A stretch of 64,000 nucleotides of DNA from Metabacillus_B sp050107715. GTDB taxonomy: Bacteria; Bacillota; Bacilli; Bacillales; Bacillaceae. The notes beneath the pieces were generated by a model. That model was not told the DNA's origin, made no database searches, and worked only from the letters and a program-made list of their open reading frames with translations. The number at the start of each line of letters is the position of its first letter. Positions within the stretch are counted from its first letter, which is position 1. The DNA is taken from the NCBI RefSeq assembly GCF_050107715.1, contig NZ_JBNILN010000010.1, positions 1 through 64,000 of the forward strand, in the 5' to 3' direction. Both the position numbers and the translations under genes were made by a program. Of the stretch, positions 8,353-17,458 are shown in pieces.

Positions 8353-9993
8353 ATGGCTAAAGAAATTAAATTCAGCGAAGAAGCTCGCCGTTCCATGCTT
8401 CGCGGTGTGGACGCGCTTGCGAATGCCGTAAAAGTAACATTGGGACCAAAAGGACGCAACGTCGTTCTTGAAAAGAAATTCGGTTCTCCGCTTATCACAA
8501 ACGATGGTGTGACAATCGCGAAAGAAATCGAGCTTGAAGATGCTTTCGAAAACATGGGAGCAAAGCTTGTAGCTGAAGTAGCAAGCAAAACAAACGACGT
8601 AGCAGGTGACGGTACAACTACGGCAACGGTTCTTGCACAGGCAATGATCCGCGAAGGCCTGAAAAACGTAACAGCCGGCGCAAACCCTATGGGCGTCCGC
8701 AAAGGAATCGAAAAAGCAGTAAAATCTGCAATTCTTGAGCTTCAAGCGATTTCCAAGCCAATCGAAGGCAAAGAGTCCATCGCTCAAGTAGCATCCATCT
8801 CTTCTGCTGACGAAGAAGTTGGACAACTAATTGCTGAAGCAATGGAGCGCGTTGGAAACGACGGCGTTATCACAATCGAAGAATCCAAAGGGTTCACGAC
8901 TGAGCTTGAAGTGGTAGAAGGTATGCAATTCGACCGCGGCTACGCTTCACCATACATGGTAACTGATTCAGATAAGATGGAAGCGGTTCTTGAGAATCCT
9001 TACATCCTGATCACAGATAAAAAGATCACAAACATCCAGGAAATCCTTCCTGTTCTTGAGCAAGTGGTTCAGCAAGGCAAATCTCTATTGCTTGTGGCAG
9101 AGGATGTTGAAGGGGAAGCACTTGCAACACTTGTTGTGAACAAGCTTCGCGGAACATTCAATGCAGTAGCGGTTAAAGCTCCTGGCTTCGGTGACCGCCG
9201 TAAAGCTATGCTTGAAGACCTTGCCATCCTGACTGGCGGAGAAGTGATCACAGAAGATCTTGGTCTTGACCTTAAATCTGCGAACATCACTCAGCTTGGA
9301 CGCGCATCCAAAGTTGTCGTTACGAAAGAAAACACAACTGTGGTTGAAGGAGCAGGCGAAACAGACAAAATCGCAGGCCGCGTAAACCAAATCCGAGCTC
9401 AATTAGAAGAAACAACTTCTGAGTTCGACAAAGAAAAGCTTCAAGAGCGTCTTGCTAAACTTGCTGGCGGCGTAGCCGTGATCAAAGTTGGTGCCGCTAC
9501 TGAAACAGAACTAAAAGAGCGCAAACTCCGCATCGAAGACGCCCTGAACTCTACGCGCGCAGCAGTAGAAGAAGGAATCGTATCCGGCGGTGGTACAGCC
9601 CTCGTGAACGTATACAACAAAGTAGCTTCTCTTGAAGCAGAAGGCGATGCAGCAACAGGAATCAACATCGTGCTTCGCGCTCTGGAAGAGCCAGTACGCC
9701 AAATCGCTCACAACGCAGGCCTTGAAGGATCTGTCATCGTTGAGCGCCTGAAAAACGAAGAAATCGGAGTTGGATTCAATGCTGCAACAGGCCAATGGGT
9801 AAACATGGTCGAAGCAGGAATCGTTGACCCGACAAAAGTAACACGCTCCGCACTTCAAAACGCTGCATCTGTCGCAGCAATGTTCCTCACTACTGAAGCG
9901 GTAGTAGCCGACATGCCAGAAGAAGGCGGCGGCGCCGGCATGCCTGACATGGGCGGCATGGGCGGAATGGGTGGAATGGGCGGCATGATGTAA
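8353..9993 (+). CDS. groEL: Chaperonin GroEL
   Basis: The 60-kDa chaperonin of 546 aa: it reads AKEIKFSEEARRSMLRGVD, has the ATP-binding GDGTTTATVL segment and ends in the flexible GGMGGMGGMGGMM tail. The AAGGAGG site precedes ATG 8353. Its last codons and stop form the 17-bp core of an integration site, so the gene is intact but its own terminator has been displaced 18.6 kb to the right. Diverged copies of parts of this gene appear at 35648, 37293 and 39718. Confidence 0.98.
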   Translation: MAKEIKFSEEARRSMLRGVDALANAVKVTLGPKGRNVVLEKKFGSPLITNDGVTIAKEIELEDAFENMGAKLVAEVASKTNDVAGDGTTTATVLAQAMIREGLKNVTAGANPMGVRKGIEKAVKSAILELQAISKPIEGKESIAQVASISSADEEVGQLIAEAMERVGNDGVITIEESKGFTTELEVVEGMQFDRGYASPYMVTDSDKMEAVLENPYILITDKKITNIQEILPVLEQVVQQGKSLLLVAEDVEGEALATLVVNKLRGTFNAVAVKAPGFGDRRKAMLEDLAILTGGEVITEDLGLDLKSANITQLGRASKVVVTKENTTVVEGAGETDKIAGRVNQIRAQLEETTSEFDKEKLQERLAKLAGGVAVIKVGAATETELKERKLRIEDALNSTRAAVEEGIVSGGGTALVNVYNKVASLEAEGDAATGINIVLRALEEPVRQIAHNAGLEGSVIVERLKNEEIGVGFNAATGQWVNMVEAGIVDPTKVTRSALQNAASVAAMFLTTEAVVADMPEEGGGAGMPDMGGMGGMGGMGGMM

Positions 9994-9994
9994 T
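9978..9994 (+). other. Left attachment core at the groEL 3' end
   Basis: GGGCGGCATGATGTAAT covers the last GroEL codons and the stop. The same 17 bases recur exactly at 28536-28552, followed there by a groEL-type terminator. CCTTGATAT follows 30 bp after the core start, and the same motif follows 27-28 bp after the two internal cores. Confidence 0.85.
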
Positions 9995-10046
9995 ATTGCC
10001 CTCAAACCCTTGATATGAGTGGGTTCTTGAGTAAGGTTAGAGAGAA

Positions 10047-10068
10047 ATGCTAACATTTTGCTAACATT
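10047..10068. repeat. ATGCTAACAT direct repeats beside the integrase
   Basis: ATGCTAACATTTTGCTAAC carries two GCTAACATT units. Related copies lie at 13114, 17195, 20907, 21110 and 28388, always beside a module end or integrase remnant except 13114. They are candidates for integrase arm-binding sites. Confidence 0.55.
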
Positions 10069-10075
10069 GAGGTTT

Positions 10076-10837
10076 TTAACGGAGGCTTCTCATTAGTTCA
10101 CCGAACTTTTGAGAGGCTTCTTTTTTCATTTCTTGGGTGACGTGGAGGTACACATTTTTTGTGATTTGATCGTCTGTATGACCGAGACGGTCCATAATTT
10201 GTTCGAGTGATACACGCGCTTTGGCAAGCAACGAAGTGTGAGTGTGCCTAAGACTGTGCGGTGTTAAATCTTCATTAAGGCCGGCAATTTTAAGCAGCCT
10301 TTTCATTCGATCTCTAACGTTCTTAATCACGATTGGATAACCATACTGTCGTTGCATTTTGGCGAATATAAAATCTTGGTTATAGTAAGAATCCTCTAAT
10401 CGTTCGATTACCTCGTCTTGAACCTTTCTATGTTCCTTCAAAGCATCGATGACATCTTCATCTACAATGATTTTTCTTCTCGATTTTCTCGTCTTTGGAG
10501 TACCAAGTTGATATTTCATCGCATTGTTGCTTGGATTATAACATGTTTTTGTGATGCTGATGGTGTGATTAACAAAATCAATATCCTTCCACTTGAGTGC
10601 GATTAACTCCCCTGCTCGAATACCTGAATAGGACAGAATGAGAAATGCCAAATAATCATGTTCCAAACCATAATCCTTAGCAGTTTTCAAAAATAACGCA
10701 AGTTCTTCCTTTTCCAAATATTTTGGAAGTTCCTCTTCTTCCATTTGCTCGAGGGTTTTCTTATCTTTTTTGAGATAAGCAAATTTTGTTGGGTCTTTCT
10801 TAATGAGTTCTAACTCCAACGCTTTTCGGAAAATCAT
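10076..10837 (-). pseudogene. Tyrosine site-specific integrase, N-terminally truncated
   Basis: The catalytic half of a phage/ICE-type tyrosine recombinase (253 aa). It keeps Arg (YSGIRAGEL), HxxR (HSLRHTH), the second His (LGHTD) and the nucleophile Tyr (KNVYLHV). The AP2-like and SAM-like N-terminal arm and core domains of the usual 370-390 aa protein are missing: the frame begins at MIFRKALELELIKKDP, normally internal. Upstream sequence switches at about 10838-10850 to a serine recombinase. It probably once integrated an element at groEL but is not expected to do so now. Confidence 0.85.
10082..10126 (+). terminator. Hairpin in the integrase 3' end, substitute groEL terminator
   Basis: GAGGCTTCTCA (10082-10092) pairs along its full length, with G-U pairs, with TGAGAGGCTTC (10110-10120), followed by six T. 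It lies inside the C-terminal codons of the minus-strand integrase but works on the plus strand, where it would stop groESL read-through. The equivalent hairpin is kept beside both internal integrase remnants. Confidence 0.7.
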
Positions 10838-10988
10838 CCTGGGCCTTGTCTGTGCGCCATGCTATAATCTCAAGATTTTCTCTATCAGCCAAGAGTAGTA
10901 TCTGGCTTTTTTGAATTTCCAGAGAATGATTTCCGTCTTGTTTTTTGTCTGAATAACGTCTATAGCTTGTTGATTTTGTTTTACTCAT
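10838..10988 (-). pseudogene. Serine recombinase, N-terminal fragment
   Basis: About 45-50 codons read like the start of a serine recombinase (YRRYSDKKQDGNHSLEIQ, then a strand ending in AWRTDKA). The frame then runs into the truncated tyrosine integrase and stops. Its ATG overlaps the stop of the complete serine recombinase upstream (ATGA), so it was once the second gene of a recombinase pair. The match to the family is short, and the join coordinate is only known to about ten bases. Confidence 0.65.
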
Positions 10989-12361
10989 GAAGTTTCCAAT
11001 TCCTTTACAAAAGTTGATAGGAATAAATCAATACCAATATAAGTTTCGTGAACAATGACTTCATGAACAAGCAACTCTATTAACCGTTGCACGTCTTGTT
11101 CCGACAGACTTAATTGTTCCTGTGAAAAAATTGTATTTAGACTTTTAATCTCGTTACTTAGTATCTGCAGAGCAGTTAAATCTTGACCTAACTTATTGGC
11201 CTTGTCCTTTATTACTTGAATACGGTCCATGTGTTTTTGAATAGTAGATTTGTTCCCAAGTGTACATAGCGCAAGTGAAGTATCCAAATATTCAGATGTG
11301 GCGATATCCTTTTCGTGCACCAATCGTTTCTTTGCCGAAGATATGTGTTTGGTCAAAATTTTATGGGCTAGCTGTGTCGGAATAGACTGTAAACGTTCGA
11401 GAACTGCTTGTTTAAGGGATGTGTTCAATTCCTCAACCGTAATCATCTGTCTTTTATGGTTAGTACTACATATGAAGTAACCTTCATCAAGTGCATTTTG
11501 CTGACGAAGTTTCATGTCTTTTCCGCATTTGCCACACTTTGGCGTTGTAATGAAAAGGTTACTAACCTCAATAAGCCTTTCTTTATAGATAGCTAGAAAT
11601 TCACCTATCTGAGCTTTCACCGCCAAATAAAGTTCCAGACTAACTATAGGTTCAATATGCGCTAGTGGTTGCAACCCATTTTTCGATTCGTAATGTGCAG
11701 CGTAAAATGCATTTGTTAATATTCGCAGTAGTTTATCTGTTTGGTTTAACCCCTTACGACGTTTCATTAGGAAATGAAAGAATTCCTCTTCGTCTTTAAC
11801 CTTATTAAAATCGGTAAATAACGAAACAATGGAATCGCGCTTTTCTTCATTTACGACATAATACACCTGTTTCTCTTCTTTCATCCGCTTATAACCAAAG
11901 ATACTGGAAGGATATTGTTTGCGAGTATCACTGATACGAGTTCGAATATTTTCGCCTTCCATCTGCCCAAACATTCCATAAAACGCTTCTAGTGCTAACT
12001 TGTTACGGAATGGTGGTTCATTACTCGCTGTATAAATAACTTCTACGTTATATTTAATAAAAATCCGCGTGATATCAACGAATTCATAAAAGTTTCTAGC
12101 CAAGCGATCTCGCTTATATACAATTACCTTTTTAACTTTTTCTTCTTGTATTAAGCGGAGTAACTCCATTAACTTTAGTCTATCCTTCATTTTCAGCTTT
12201 GTAGCTGAAACGTCATGATCGGTTAGCTCAATCACAAAGTCCTCATTTCCATTTAGACCTTTTGATTCAAGGTATTTTTTCGCTGCAGATAGCTGCAGTT
12301 CAAGACCTTGTGCAGCGGAACTTACCCGACCATATTTTGCAATTAAATTGTAATCATCCAT
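10985..12361 (-). CDS. Large serine recombinase
   Basis: A 458-aa resolvase/invertase-type recombinase. The catalytic domain shows YGRVSSAAQ (Ser14 is the expected nucleophile) and YKRDRLARN. A recombinase domain follows, then a zinc ribbon (CGKCGKDM ... C) near residue 280, a long charged region of probable coiled coil, and a C-terminal tail. Such enzymes insert and excise mobile elements without a host-encoded partner. Three small ORFs precede it on the same strand. It appears intact and could act on a different site from the groEL core; no serine-type att site could be identified. Confidence 0.88.
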   Translation of the reverse strand: MDDYNLIAKYGRVSSAAQGLELQLSAAKKYLESKGLNGNEDFVIELTDHDVSATKLKMKDRLKLMELLRLIQEEKVKKVIVYKRDRLARNFYEFVDITRIFIKYNVEVIYTASNEPPFRNKLALEAFYGMFGQMEGENIRTRISDTRKQYPSSIFGYKRMKEEKQVYYVVNEEKRDSIVSLFTDFNKVKDEEEFFHFLMKRRKGLNQTDKLLRILTNAFYAAHYESKNGLQPLAHIEPIVSLELYLAVKAQIGEFLAIYKERLIEVSNLFITTPKCGKCGKDMKLRQQNALDEGYFICSTNHKRQMITVEELNTSLKQAVLERLQSIPTQLAHKILTKHISSAKKRLVHEKDIATSEYLDTSLALCTLGNKSTIQKHMDRIQVIKDKANKLGQDLTALQILSNEIKSLNTIFSQEQLSLSEQDVQRLIELLVHEVIVHETYIGIDLFLSTFVKELETS

Positions 12362-12381
12362 TTTTATTTCCCTTTCTATTA

Positions 12382-12537
12382 TTATTTTTTACTAATCAAT
12401 AAAGCCCGAAGTCTATAATCATCTCTGGTAATATGGTCCAACAACGCATTCTCAATAAAACGTTTGAACCATAGCTCCGAGTCTGATGATAGTTCCTCAG
12501 AGTAACTGACTTTTACGACACGATACTTCTCGTTCAT
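12382..12537 (-). CDS. Small protein of unknown function
   Basis: A 51-aa ORF starting MNEKYRVVKVSYSEE, with a strong GGAGGGG site before ATG 12537. It ends 20 bp before the serine recombinase, so both are probably co-transcribed. No recognised domain. Position would suit an accessory or directionality factor, but nothing in the sequence shows this. Confidence 0.6.
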   Translation of the reverse strand: MNEKYRVVKVSYSEELSSDSELWFKRFIENALLDHITRDDYRLRALLISKK

Positions 12538-12598
12538 AGCTTCCCCTCCCATCAAGTATTTGCTAATAAGCATTGACGCGAGGGGAATGGTTTATACT

Positions 12599-12760
12599 TT
12601 ACTTCTTCGAAATTTGCTTAGTTGATTCCAGTTCTATATCAAGTGATAACTGAATACCAGCCGGCACCTTTTCAGTACTAAACCCTGCATTCTTCCGAGG
12701 TACAATTATCATTTTTGTTTCATATCCGGGAATTTGAAGTTTTTTTATGATCTTGTTCAT
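12599..12760 (-). CDS. Small protein of unknown function
   Basis: A 53-aa ORF starting MNKIIKKLQIPGYETK, with AGGAAC 7-8 bases before ATG 12760. The start lies inside the 3' end of the preceding small ORF (out-of-frame overlap), which suggests coupling. Not recognised. Confidence 0.55.
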   Translation of the reverse strand: MNKIIKKLQIPGYETKMIIVPRKNAGFSTEKVPAGIQLSLDIELESTKQISKK

Positions 12761-12878
12761 GCTTTTGTTCCTGTAAGTGGATGAACACATTTATGATAGA
12801 TTTTGAGATTCCAACCTCTTCACAGTGAACAAGGCATTCTTTATGCCAATTAGTACTAGTGATTTCCTTGTTCTCCAC
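12720..12878 (-). CDS. Small protein of unknown function
   Basis: A 52-aa ORF starting at GTG 12878 behind AGGAGG, reading MENKEITSTNWHKECLVHC. It contains two Cys and ends inside the next small ORF. It is the first gene of a presumptive four-gene unit that ends with the serine recombinase. No family recognised; the strong ribosome site is the main support. Confidence 0.5.
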   Translation of the reverse strand: MENKEITSTNWHKECLVHCEEVGISKSIINVFIHLQEQKHEQDHKKTSNSRI

Positions 12879-13422
12879 TAGGGAGTCCTCCTTTCTATAT
12901 AGAATTAATTGCTCTTGGCCTCAAGCGTTAATCATCTTACCTTTAAGAAATTAATATTCTTATAGGTAAAAAGAACTATTGTTAGGTGTTAGATATTTTG
13001 AAGATATTTATTAAGCTGATTTCCGATATTTTCAGTAGATAAATTAATGTGAACAGAAAAAGACGAAGGGGTTATTAAAAAATACCTCTTCGTCTAAGAC
13101 ATACAAATTGCGCTAACATTTTTATTATGTCTTCTTCAAACCGTTTAATACATATTTAAGGAAATATATTAAGTTCAGAATTAAGAAACGTTATTTAAGT
13201 ATCTACCTCAGCCTATTTCGTAGTGCTTTCTAGCACTATGAATCTGCAACTTACAATTACATTAAAAGAAATGATAAAATAGAATATATTTACAAAAAAA
13301 TATTGGACCTAAACAGAATATTAAGGATGGTTAGAAGATTTCCTAATAAAACAATTTATTGGATTTATGAGTAATCTACATATTAGAAGAGTTCCCGTAC
13401 TTATAGACTTGTAAGGAGTGAT
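12879..13422. other. Intergenic region upstream of the ABC-3C operon
   Basis: This AT-rich stretch of about 540 bp has no convincing gene. It holds the hairpin at 13057-13095, a GCTAACATT copy at 13114 and a short inverted repeat AGTGCT/AGCACT near 13220. It probably contains the divergent promoters of the recombinase unit and the ABC-3C operon, but no clear -35/-10 pair was found. Confidence 0.4.
13057..13095 (-). terminator. Minus-strand hairpin with U run
   Basis: AGACGAAG and CTTCGTCT bracket a near-perfect stem with an A4 loop. On the minus strand it is followed by TTTT. It would stop transcription entering the recombinase unit from the ABC-3C side. Confidence 0.55.
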
Positions 13423-14658
13423 TTGGCAAATATGGTTAAAAAAAGAGAAGAAATAGGGGCTGCGGATAAAACTTCAGTAGGCTTTGAATATCAACATTAC
13501 TATTTTCTATACCGGTTATTAACACTAAAGAGAGATGAAAGTATTGGTTATGAGGTGAAAGACGACGTTCATATTGAAAATATTGATGGGACTATAGAAC
13601 TTATTCAAGTGAAGCATACTCTTAAAGTTAATGTAGAAGGCAAAGCTAAAAATTTAACAGAATTAGATATTGACTTATGGAAAACGCTTAGCAATTGGGT
13701 AACTTTAATAGGAGAAAAGAAAGAGCCGAAGAGTTATTTGTCTAAGACTTCATTTGTTATTGCTACTAACAAGAATGATAGTACACGGAATTTATTCTTA
13801 ACTAATTTAAGGAAGTTCAATGATAATAAAATTTCTTACGATGCATTACTTTTATATGTGGAGGAACTTATTAACAAGACAAGTAATGAAGAACTTAAAG
13901 AAAAAATTAGAAATGTAATTAAATTTGGAAGAGAATTATTATCCGTATTTTTCAGGAAGTTGAAGTTTGATTTAGCTATTGAAGACATAATAGAAAAGAT
14001 AAAAAATGAAATTAAAGATCATTTTATTTCTGATGAACGGGTAAACGATGTCTTAATATGTATTGAGGGGAATACACGATTATGGAAATATGATGTCGTA
14101 AAAAGGAATAATAAGATATTAATATCTAAGGATGAAGTCAATAGAAAACTTGAAGGCTGTTTTGAGAACTATAGAAAAACCACATTGCCACAGAGGGATA
14201 TTGATACATTTATTGATGATGTCAATGAATTAAAGGATCTACCATTTATTCAAGAATTAATAGAAATTAATGATATAAGTACAGATGATTATTCTGAAAT
14301 GGTTAGATATAATAACCAAATGCTAAAGTTGGTAAATAATATGAACCAGTGGCTTGTAGATGGAGATTTGACTGAAATAGACCAGAAAAACTTTATAGAG
14401 GATAGTTTTACACGTTGGCACCGTATCCATAAAAGGAAGCATAGAAAAACTAGAAATATTGACCGAAATAATAAAAATCCCCAACAAGAGCAAGAGCTTA
14501 TTGATGCAGCCTTGGATTGTCTGGATGATGTTAGAGAAATAGACCTGCAGATAGATGGAACAAATCTTACTGCTGATATGTGTAATGGTAATTACTACAA
14601 TCTATCTAATAAAAAGTTAGTTGGTTGGAAAGTAGAGTGGGAGGATAAGTATAAATGA
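13423..14658 (+). CDS. ABC-3C system effector, REase-like nuclease candidate
   Basis: First gene of a three-gene operon. Near residues 20-70 the 411-aa protein has FEYQHYYFLYRLL, a YEVKDDVHIE segment and ELIQVKHT. This E/D ... QxK pattern fits a restriction-endonuclease-like (DUF4297-like) active site. The rest is helical and charged; its C terminus would be the CTD that docks to the ATPase in ABC-three-component systems. Start TTG 13423 has AAGGAG at 13413-13418; ATG 13432 is possible. The stop overlaps the next gene by 4 bp. The nuclease role is inferred from motif and context. Confidence 0.75.
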   Translation: MANMVKKREEIGAADKTSVGFEYQHYYFLYRLLTLKRDESIGYEVKDDVHIENIDGTIELIQVKHTLKVNVEGKAKNLTELDIDLWKTLSNWVTLIGEKKEPKSYLSKTSFVIATNKNDSTRNLFLTNLRKFNDNKISYDALLLYVEELINKTSNEELKEKIRNVIKFGRELLSVFFRKLKFDLAIEDIIEKIKNEIKDHFISDERVNDVLICIEGNTRLWKYDVVKRNNKILISKDEVNRKLEGCFENYRKTTLPQRDIDTFIDDVNELKDLPFIQELIEINDISTDDYSEMVRYNNQMLKLVNNMNQWLVDGDLTEIDQKNFIEDSFTRWHRIHKRKHRKTRNIDRNNKNPQQEQELIDAALDCLDDVREIDLQIDGTNLTADMCNGNYYNLSNKKLVGWKVEWEDKYK

Positions 14659-15119
14659 AGAATGCGAATAGTAATAGTTATTATTCTTATAATAACGAAA
14701 TTATTGGTATAGTAGCTATGATTTCTATATTAAAACTATCAGAAAAAATCTCTATTTCAAAAGCTATGTTGATACTCCCCCTCATCCTTCATGATCCAAC
14801 GATGAATTATCTTCAAAAAGGTAACGTAAAGATTAAAAGTATAGATCAACTAGTAGTTGATAAATATCAATTTCTTACAAATTTTAATAATAGATTTTCT
14901 AGCATGTTACCTATAAGTTTGAATTGTTTATATTTGTTAGAAAAAATGAACCATATAAAAATAGAGGATGGATATATATCTAAACTAAAAGAAATAGATT
15001 TTAATGTGAAGAAGCTAGGTAAAAGAGGAATGAAGATCTACAAGTCGTCTTACAACATGAGAAACATATTAGACGCTAGTGAAAGTTATCTATACTTACA
15101 GTTGAGGGTGGAACTATGA
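14655..15119 (+). CDS. ABC-3C middle component
   Basis: A 154-aa protein between effector and ATPase, overlapping both by 4 bp (ATGA). The N terminus reads YYSYNNEIIGIVAMISILKLSEKISISKAMLILPLILHDP, the pattern of small middle components of ABC-3C systems. In those systems it is thought to bridge the ABC ATPase and the effector. No catalytic motif is visible. Assignment relies mostly on size, position and N-terminal pattern. Confidence 0.75.
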   Translation: MKNANSNSYYSYNNEIIGIVAMISILKLSEKISISKAMLILPLILHDPTMNYLQKGNVKIKSIDQLVVDKYQFLTNFNNRFSSMLPISLNCLYLLEKMNHIKIEDGYISKLKEIDFNVKKLGKRGMKIYKSSYNMRNILDASESYLYLQLRVEL

Positions 15120-16999
15120 ATTTTAATATTAGGAACATTTTATTATGGTGTGAAAACGGGACCTTAAGAAACTTAATATTTAAAGAGAATAAAATTAATG
15201 TGATAACCGGAGATAGTGGAACGGGAAAGACAGCTATTTGGTCAATTGTTGATTATTGTATGTTGAATTCCGATAAATTTAACATACCAGAAAAGACAAT
15301 TGGTGAAAGTGTATCTTGGTACGGCATTAGAATTGAGATAAATGGAAAGATGTACACTATTGGGCGTAATTCATTTCTTGCTACAAAAGATGCATCTAAA
15401 CTTTTTTATTTTTCAGGGGAGGGGGTTATCCCTCAGGAACCTGAAGATAATATAAGGAGTAAAGATTTAAGGAAAATAATAGAATCAGAGTTTTCTATAG
15501 ATAATAATGTAAAGGTGCCATATGGTGGCAAAGTTATAAAGAAGGGAAGTAAAGTTTCTTTTAGGTATTTTTTGTTATTTGTTGCTCAAACACAAAATAT
15601 TATTATAAATGATGAAGTTTATTTTCCGAAACAATCTATTCCGAAATATGCGGAGGCATTAGATAGAATATTTGATATGGCACTGACTATAGATAATATT
15701 GAGGAGACATTAGTTAGAGAAAAAATATCGGAGCTAGAAAGGAATAAAAGAAGATTAGAACGAAAACAAAATTCTATGGAATTGGAAGTAGACTTATTTA
15801 ATGAAGAGATATCTGAATTGGTGAGAAAAGCAAAAGAATACTCACTAATAGACGAAAATATTAGTGACTATAAGAAAGCTTATGACGAACTTAAGAAAGT
15901 CTTAGAAAATCCGATTAATGCCTTAATATATAAAGAAGACTATGAAACTAGTGAATACGATAATCTTCTTAAGCAGCAAGTAAGTCTGAAACGAAAGGTT
16001 AAAAACTTAAAATCTTTTAATAAAGAATACGCTGAATATAAAAGTTTATTAAATAAAAATTACGACAGCTTAAAGCCAATTGAGTTTGTGAAGAACAATC
16101 AATCCGAATTAATATCAGATGAGATTACAAACAGGTTCATTGGGCAATTGGATAATCAGTTAAGGAGAATAAAAGAAAAAGTAAGTAAGAAGTCCCCAAT
16201 ATCTATAAAGGTTAACGAAGAAATCAAAGAGTATGAAGAACAACTTAAAGAAGTTGGTAGGAAGTTGAGTTTATTTAATAATCCACTTGAACTTTCATAT
16301 GAGTTGAATAGTAATTTTGATAGATTAGTAACTTTAGGTGAAATAAAAGCAAAGGTGGATTTGTTTAAAGATAGAACGTCAGTGATAGACTATAGTAATG
16401 AGATAAATTTAATTGATGAAGATATCGAAGCTCTTAGCGTGGGTTTAACTTCCCATGAAGATAGAAAGAGTTCAATTTTAACTTGGCTAGAAGAGTTGAT
16501 ACAGGAATATTTAGATGAGAGTAAAGATGCTCTGGGAAACTATGCTGGATATAGAGCGGTATTTAATTACTCTGATAAAACTCTTAAATTAAGAGAGCCT
16601 AAGACACCTAATATAATTGATACTGTTGGAAGTAGCTCAAATGATTTATTTTTACATATATGCTTATTCCTTGGGTTACATGATTTGTTCTTACAAGCTA
16701 AATCCCCGTTTGTACCAAATTTCCTTTTTCTAGATCAACCTAGTCGTCCATATTATGAAGATGGTAAACCCAAAGAGGGACAAGAGCTAAAAGGTACGGA
16801 TAGAGAAAAGATATCTATTGCTTTTAGAGTTTTAAATTATTTTATGAGAAAAGCCTTAAATAGAGGAGATTCTTTTCAAATGATAATAGTTGAACATATC
16901 CCTCCAGAAATCTGGGAAGAACAGGGGCTAGAGTGTGTACATTTAGTTGAAGAATTTAGAAATGGTAATTATTTAATAAATAAAGAGAATATAAAGTAA
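15116..16999 (+). CDS. DUF3732-type ABC ATPase of an ABC-3C system
   Basis: A 627-aa SMC/Rad50-like ATPase. Walker A GDSGTGKTA lies near residues 31-39, followed by a long coiled coil (about 200-430). Near residue 538 comes the Walker B-like FLFLDQPSRPYY that marks DUF3732 proteins, then an H-loop-like IIVEHIP. Such ATPases act as sensors controlling the effector in nucleic-acid-targeted conflict systems. Translation is coupled to the middle component. The three genes are much richer in A+T than groEL, which fits horizontal transfer. No transmembrane segment. Confidence 0.85.
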   Translation: MNFNIRNILLWCENGTLRNLIFKENKINVITGDSGTGKTAIWSIVDYCMLNSDKFNIPEKTIGESVSWYGIRIEINGKMYTIGRNSFLATKDASKLFYFSGEGVIPQEPEDNIRSKDLRKIIESEFSIDNNVKVPYGGKVIKKGSKVSFRYFLLFVAQTQNIIINDEVYFPKQSIPKYAEALDRIFDMALTIDNIEETLVREKISELERNKRRLERKQNSMELEVDLFNEEISELVRKAKEYSLIDENISDYKKAYDELKKVLENPINALIYKEDYETSEYDNLLKQQVSLKRKVKNLKSFNKEYAEYKSLLNKNYDSLKPIEFVKNNQSELISDEITNRFIGQLDNQLRRIKEKVSKKSPISIKVNEEIKEYEEQLKEVGRKLSLFNNPLELSYELNSNFDRLVTLGEIKAKVDLFKDRTSVIDYSNEINLIDEDIEALSVGLTSHEDRKSSILTWLEELIQEYLDESKDALGNYAGYRAVFNYSDKTLKLREPKTPNIIDTVGSSSNDLFLHICLFLGLHDLFLQAKSPFVPNFLFLDQPSRPYYEDGKPKEGQELKGTDREKISIAFRVLNYFMRKALNRGDSFQMIIVEHIPPEIWEEQGLECVHLVEEFRNGNYLINKENIK

Positions 17000-17127
17000 T
17001 ATTTAAAATTGGTATTAAGGTTTAAAGAGAGATTAATTATTTGAATCGCTAATTATTCTAGATCACGTAACGTTTATGTGGGATTTATATAATGATTCAT
17101 AATCGATGTTAAACTCTCAAAGCTTAC

Positions 17128-17143
17128 GGGTAACTGATGTGAT
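17128..17143 (+). other. Decayed internal attachment core, module 1/2 junction
   Basis: ACGGGTAACTGATGTGAT (from 17126) aligns with ACGGGCGGCATGATGTAAT of the right core. CCTTGATAT follows 28 bp after the core start (17156), then ATGCTAACAT (17195) and an integrase remnant, in the same order as at groEL. Confidence 0.55.
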
Positions 17144-17216
17144 GAGCGGTCAACTCCTTGATATATAAGGGCTATGAGATGATTTGTTACCTAAAATGCT
17201 AACATAAAATAATATA

Positions 17217-17305
17217 GGAAGCTTCTTATTAGTTATTACTATTGGGAGGCTTCTTTTTTAATTTCCTGAGTAACATGGAGATAAACTCTTTTCGTGATTT
17301 GACCA
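17217..17305 (-). pseudogene. Tyrosine integrase 3'-end remnant (module 2)
   Basis: GAAGCTTCTTATTAG, then GGAGGCTTCTTTTTT, AATTTCCTGAGTAACATGG and TTTTCGTGATTTGACC follow the order of the intact integrase 3' end at 10081-10170 with many substitutions. Only the last 30 or so codons remain. The terminator hairpin is still readable. Apart from this and the core, 17000-17458 holds no gene. Confidence 0.7.
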
Positions 17306-17458
17306 TAAAGTACATTATTTTTTGGAGGATTTTAACAAATTTTGTCGAAGTAGGTTTATTGAAAAGCAAATAACAGAGTACGAGTAAAATTGTAAAATTC
17401 TCTCTAGATTCTTTATATAACAATGATGAATTAGTATTGACTTTACTGGAGGTGCAAA

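Noticed and set aside
9950..9993. Short tandem repeats or CRISPR-like repeats
   Set aside because: They are the GGM codon repeats of the GroEL C-terminal tail.
12599..12878. Toxin-antitoxin pair
   Set aside because: Two small overlapping ORFs, but neither resembles a toxin or a DNA-binding antitoxin, and their linkage to a recombinase gives a better reading.
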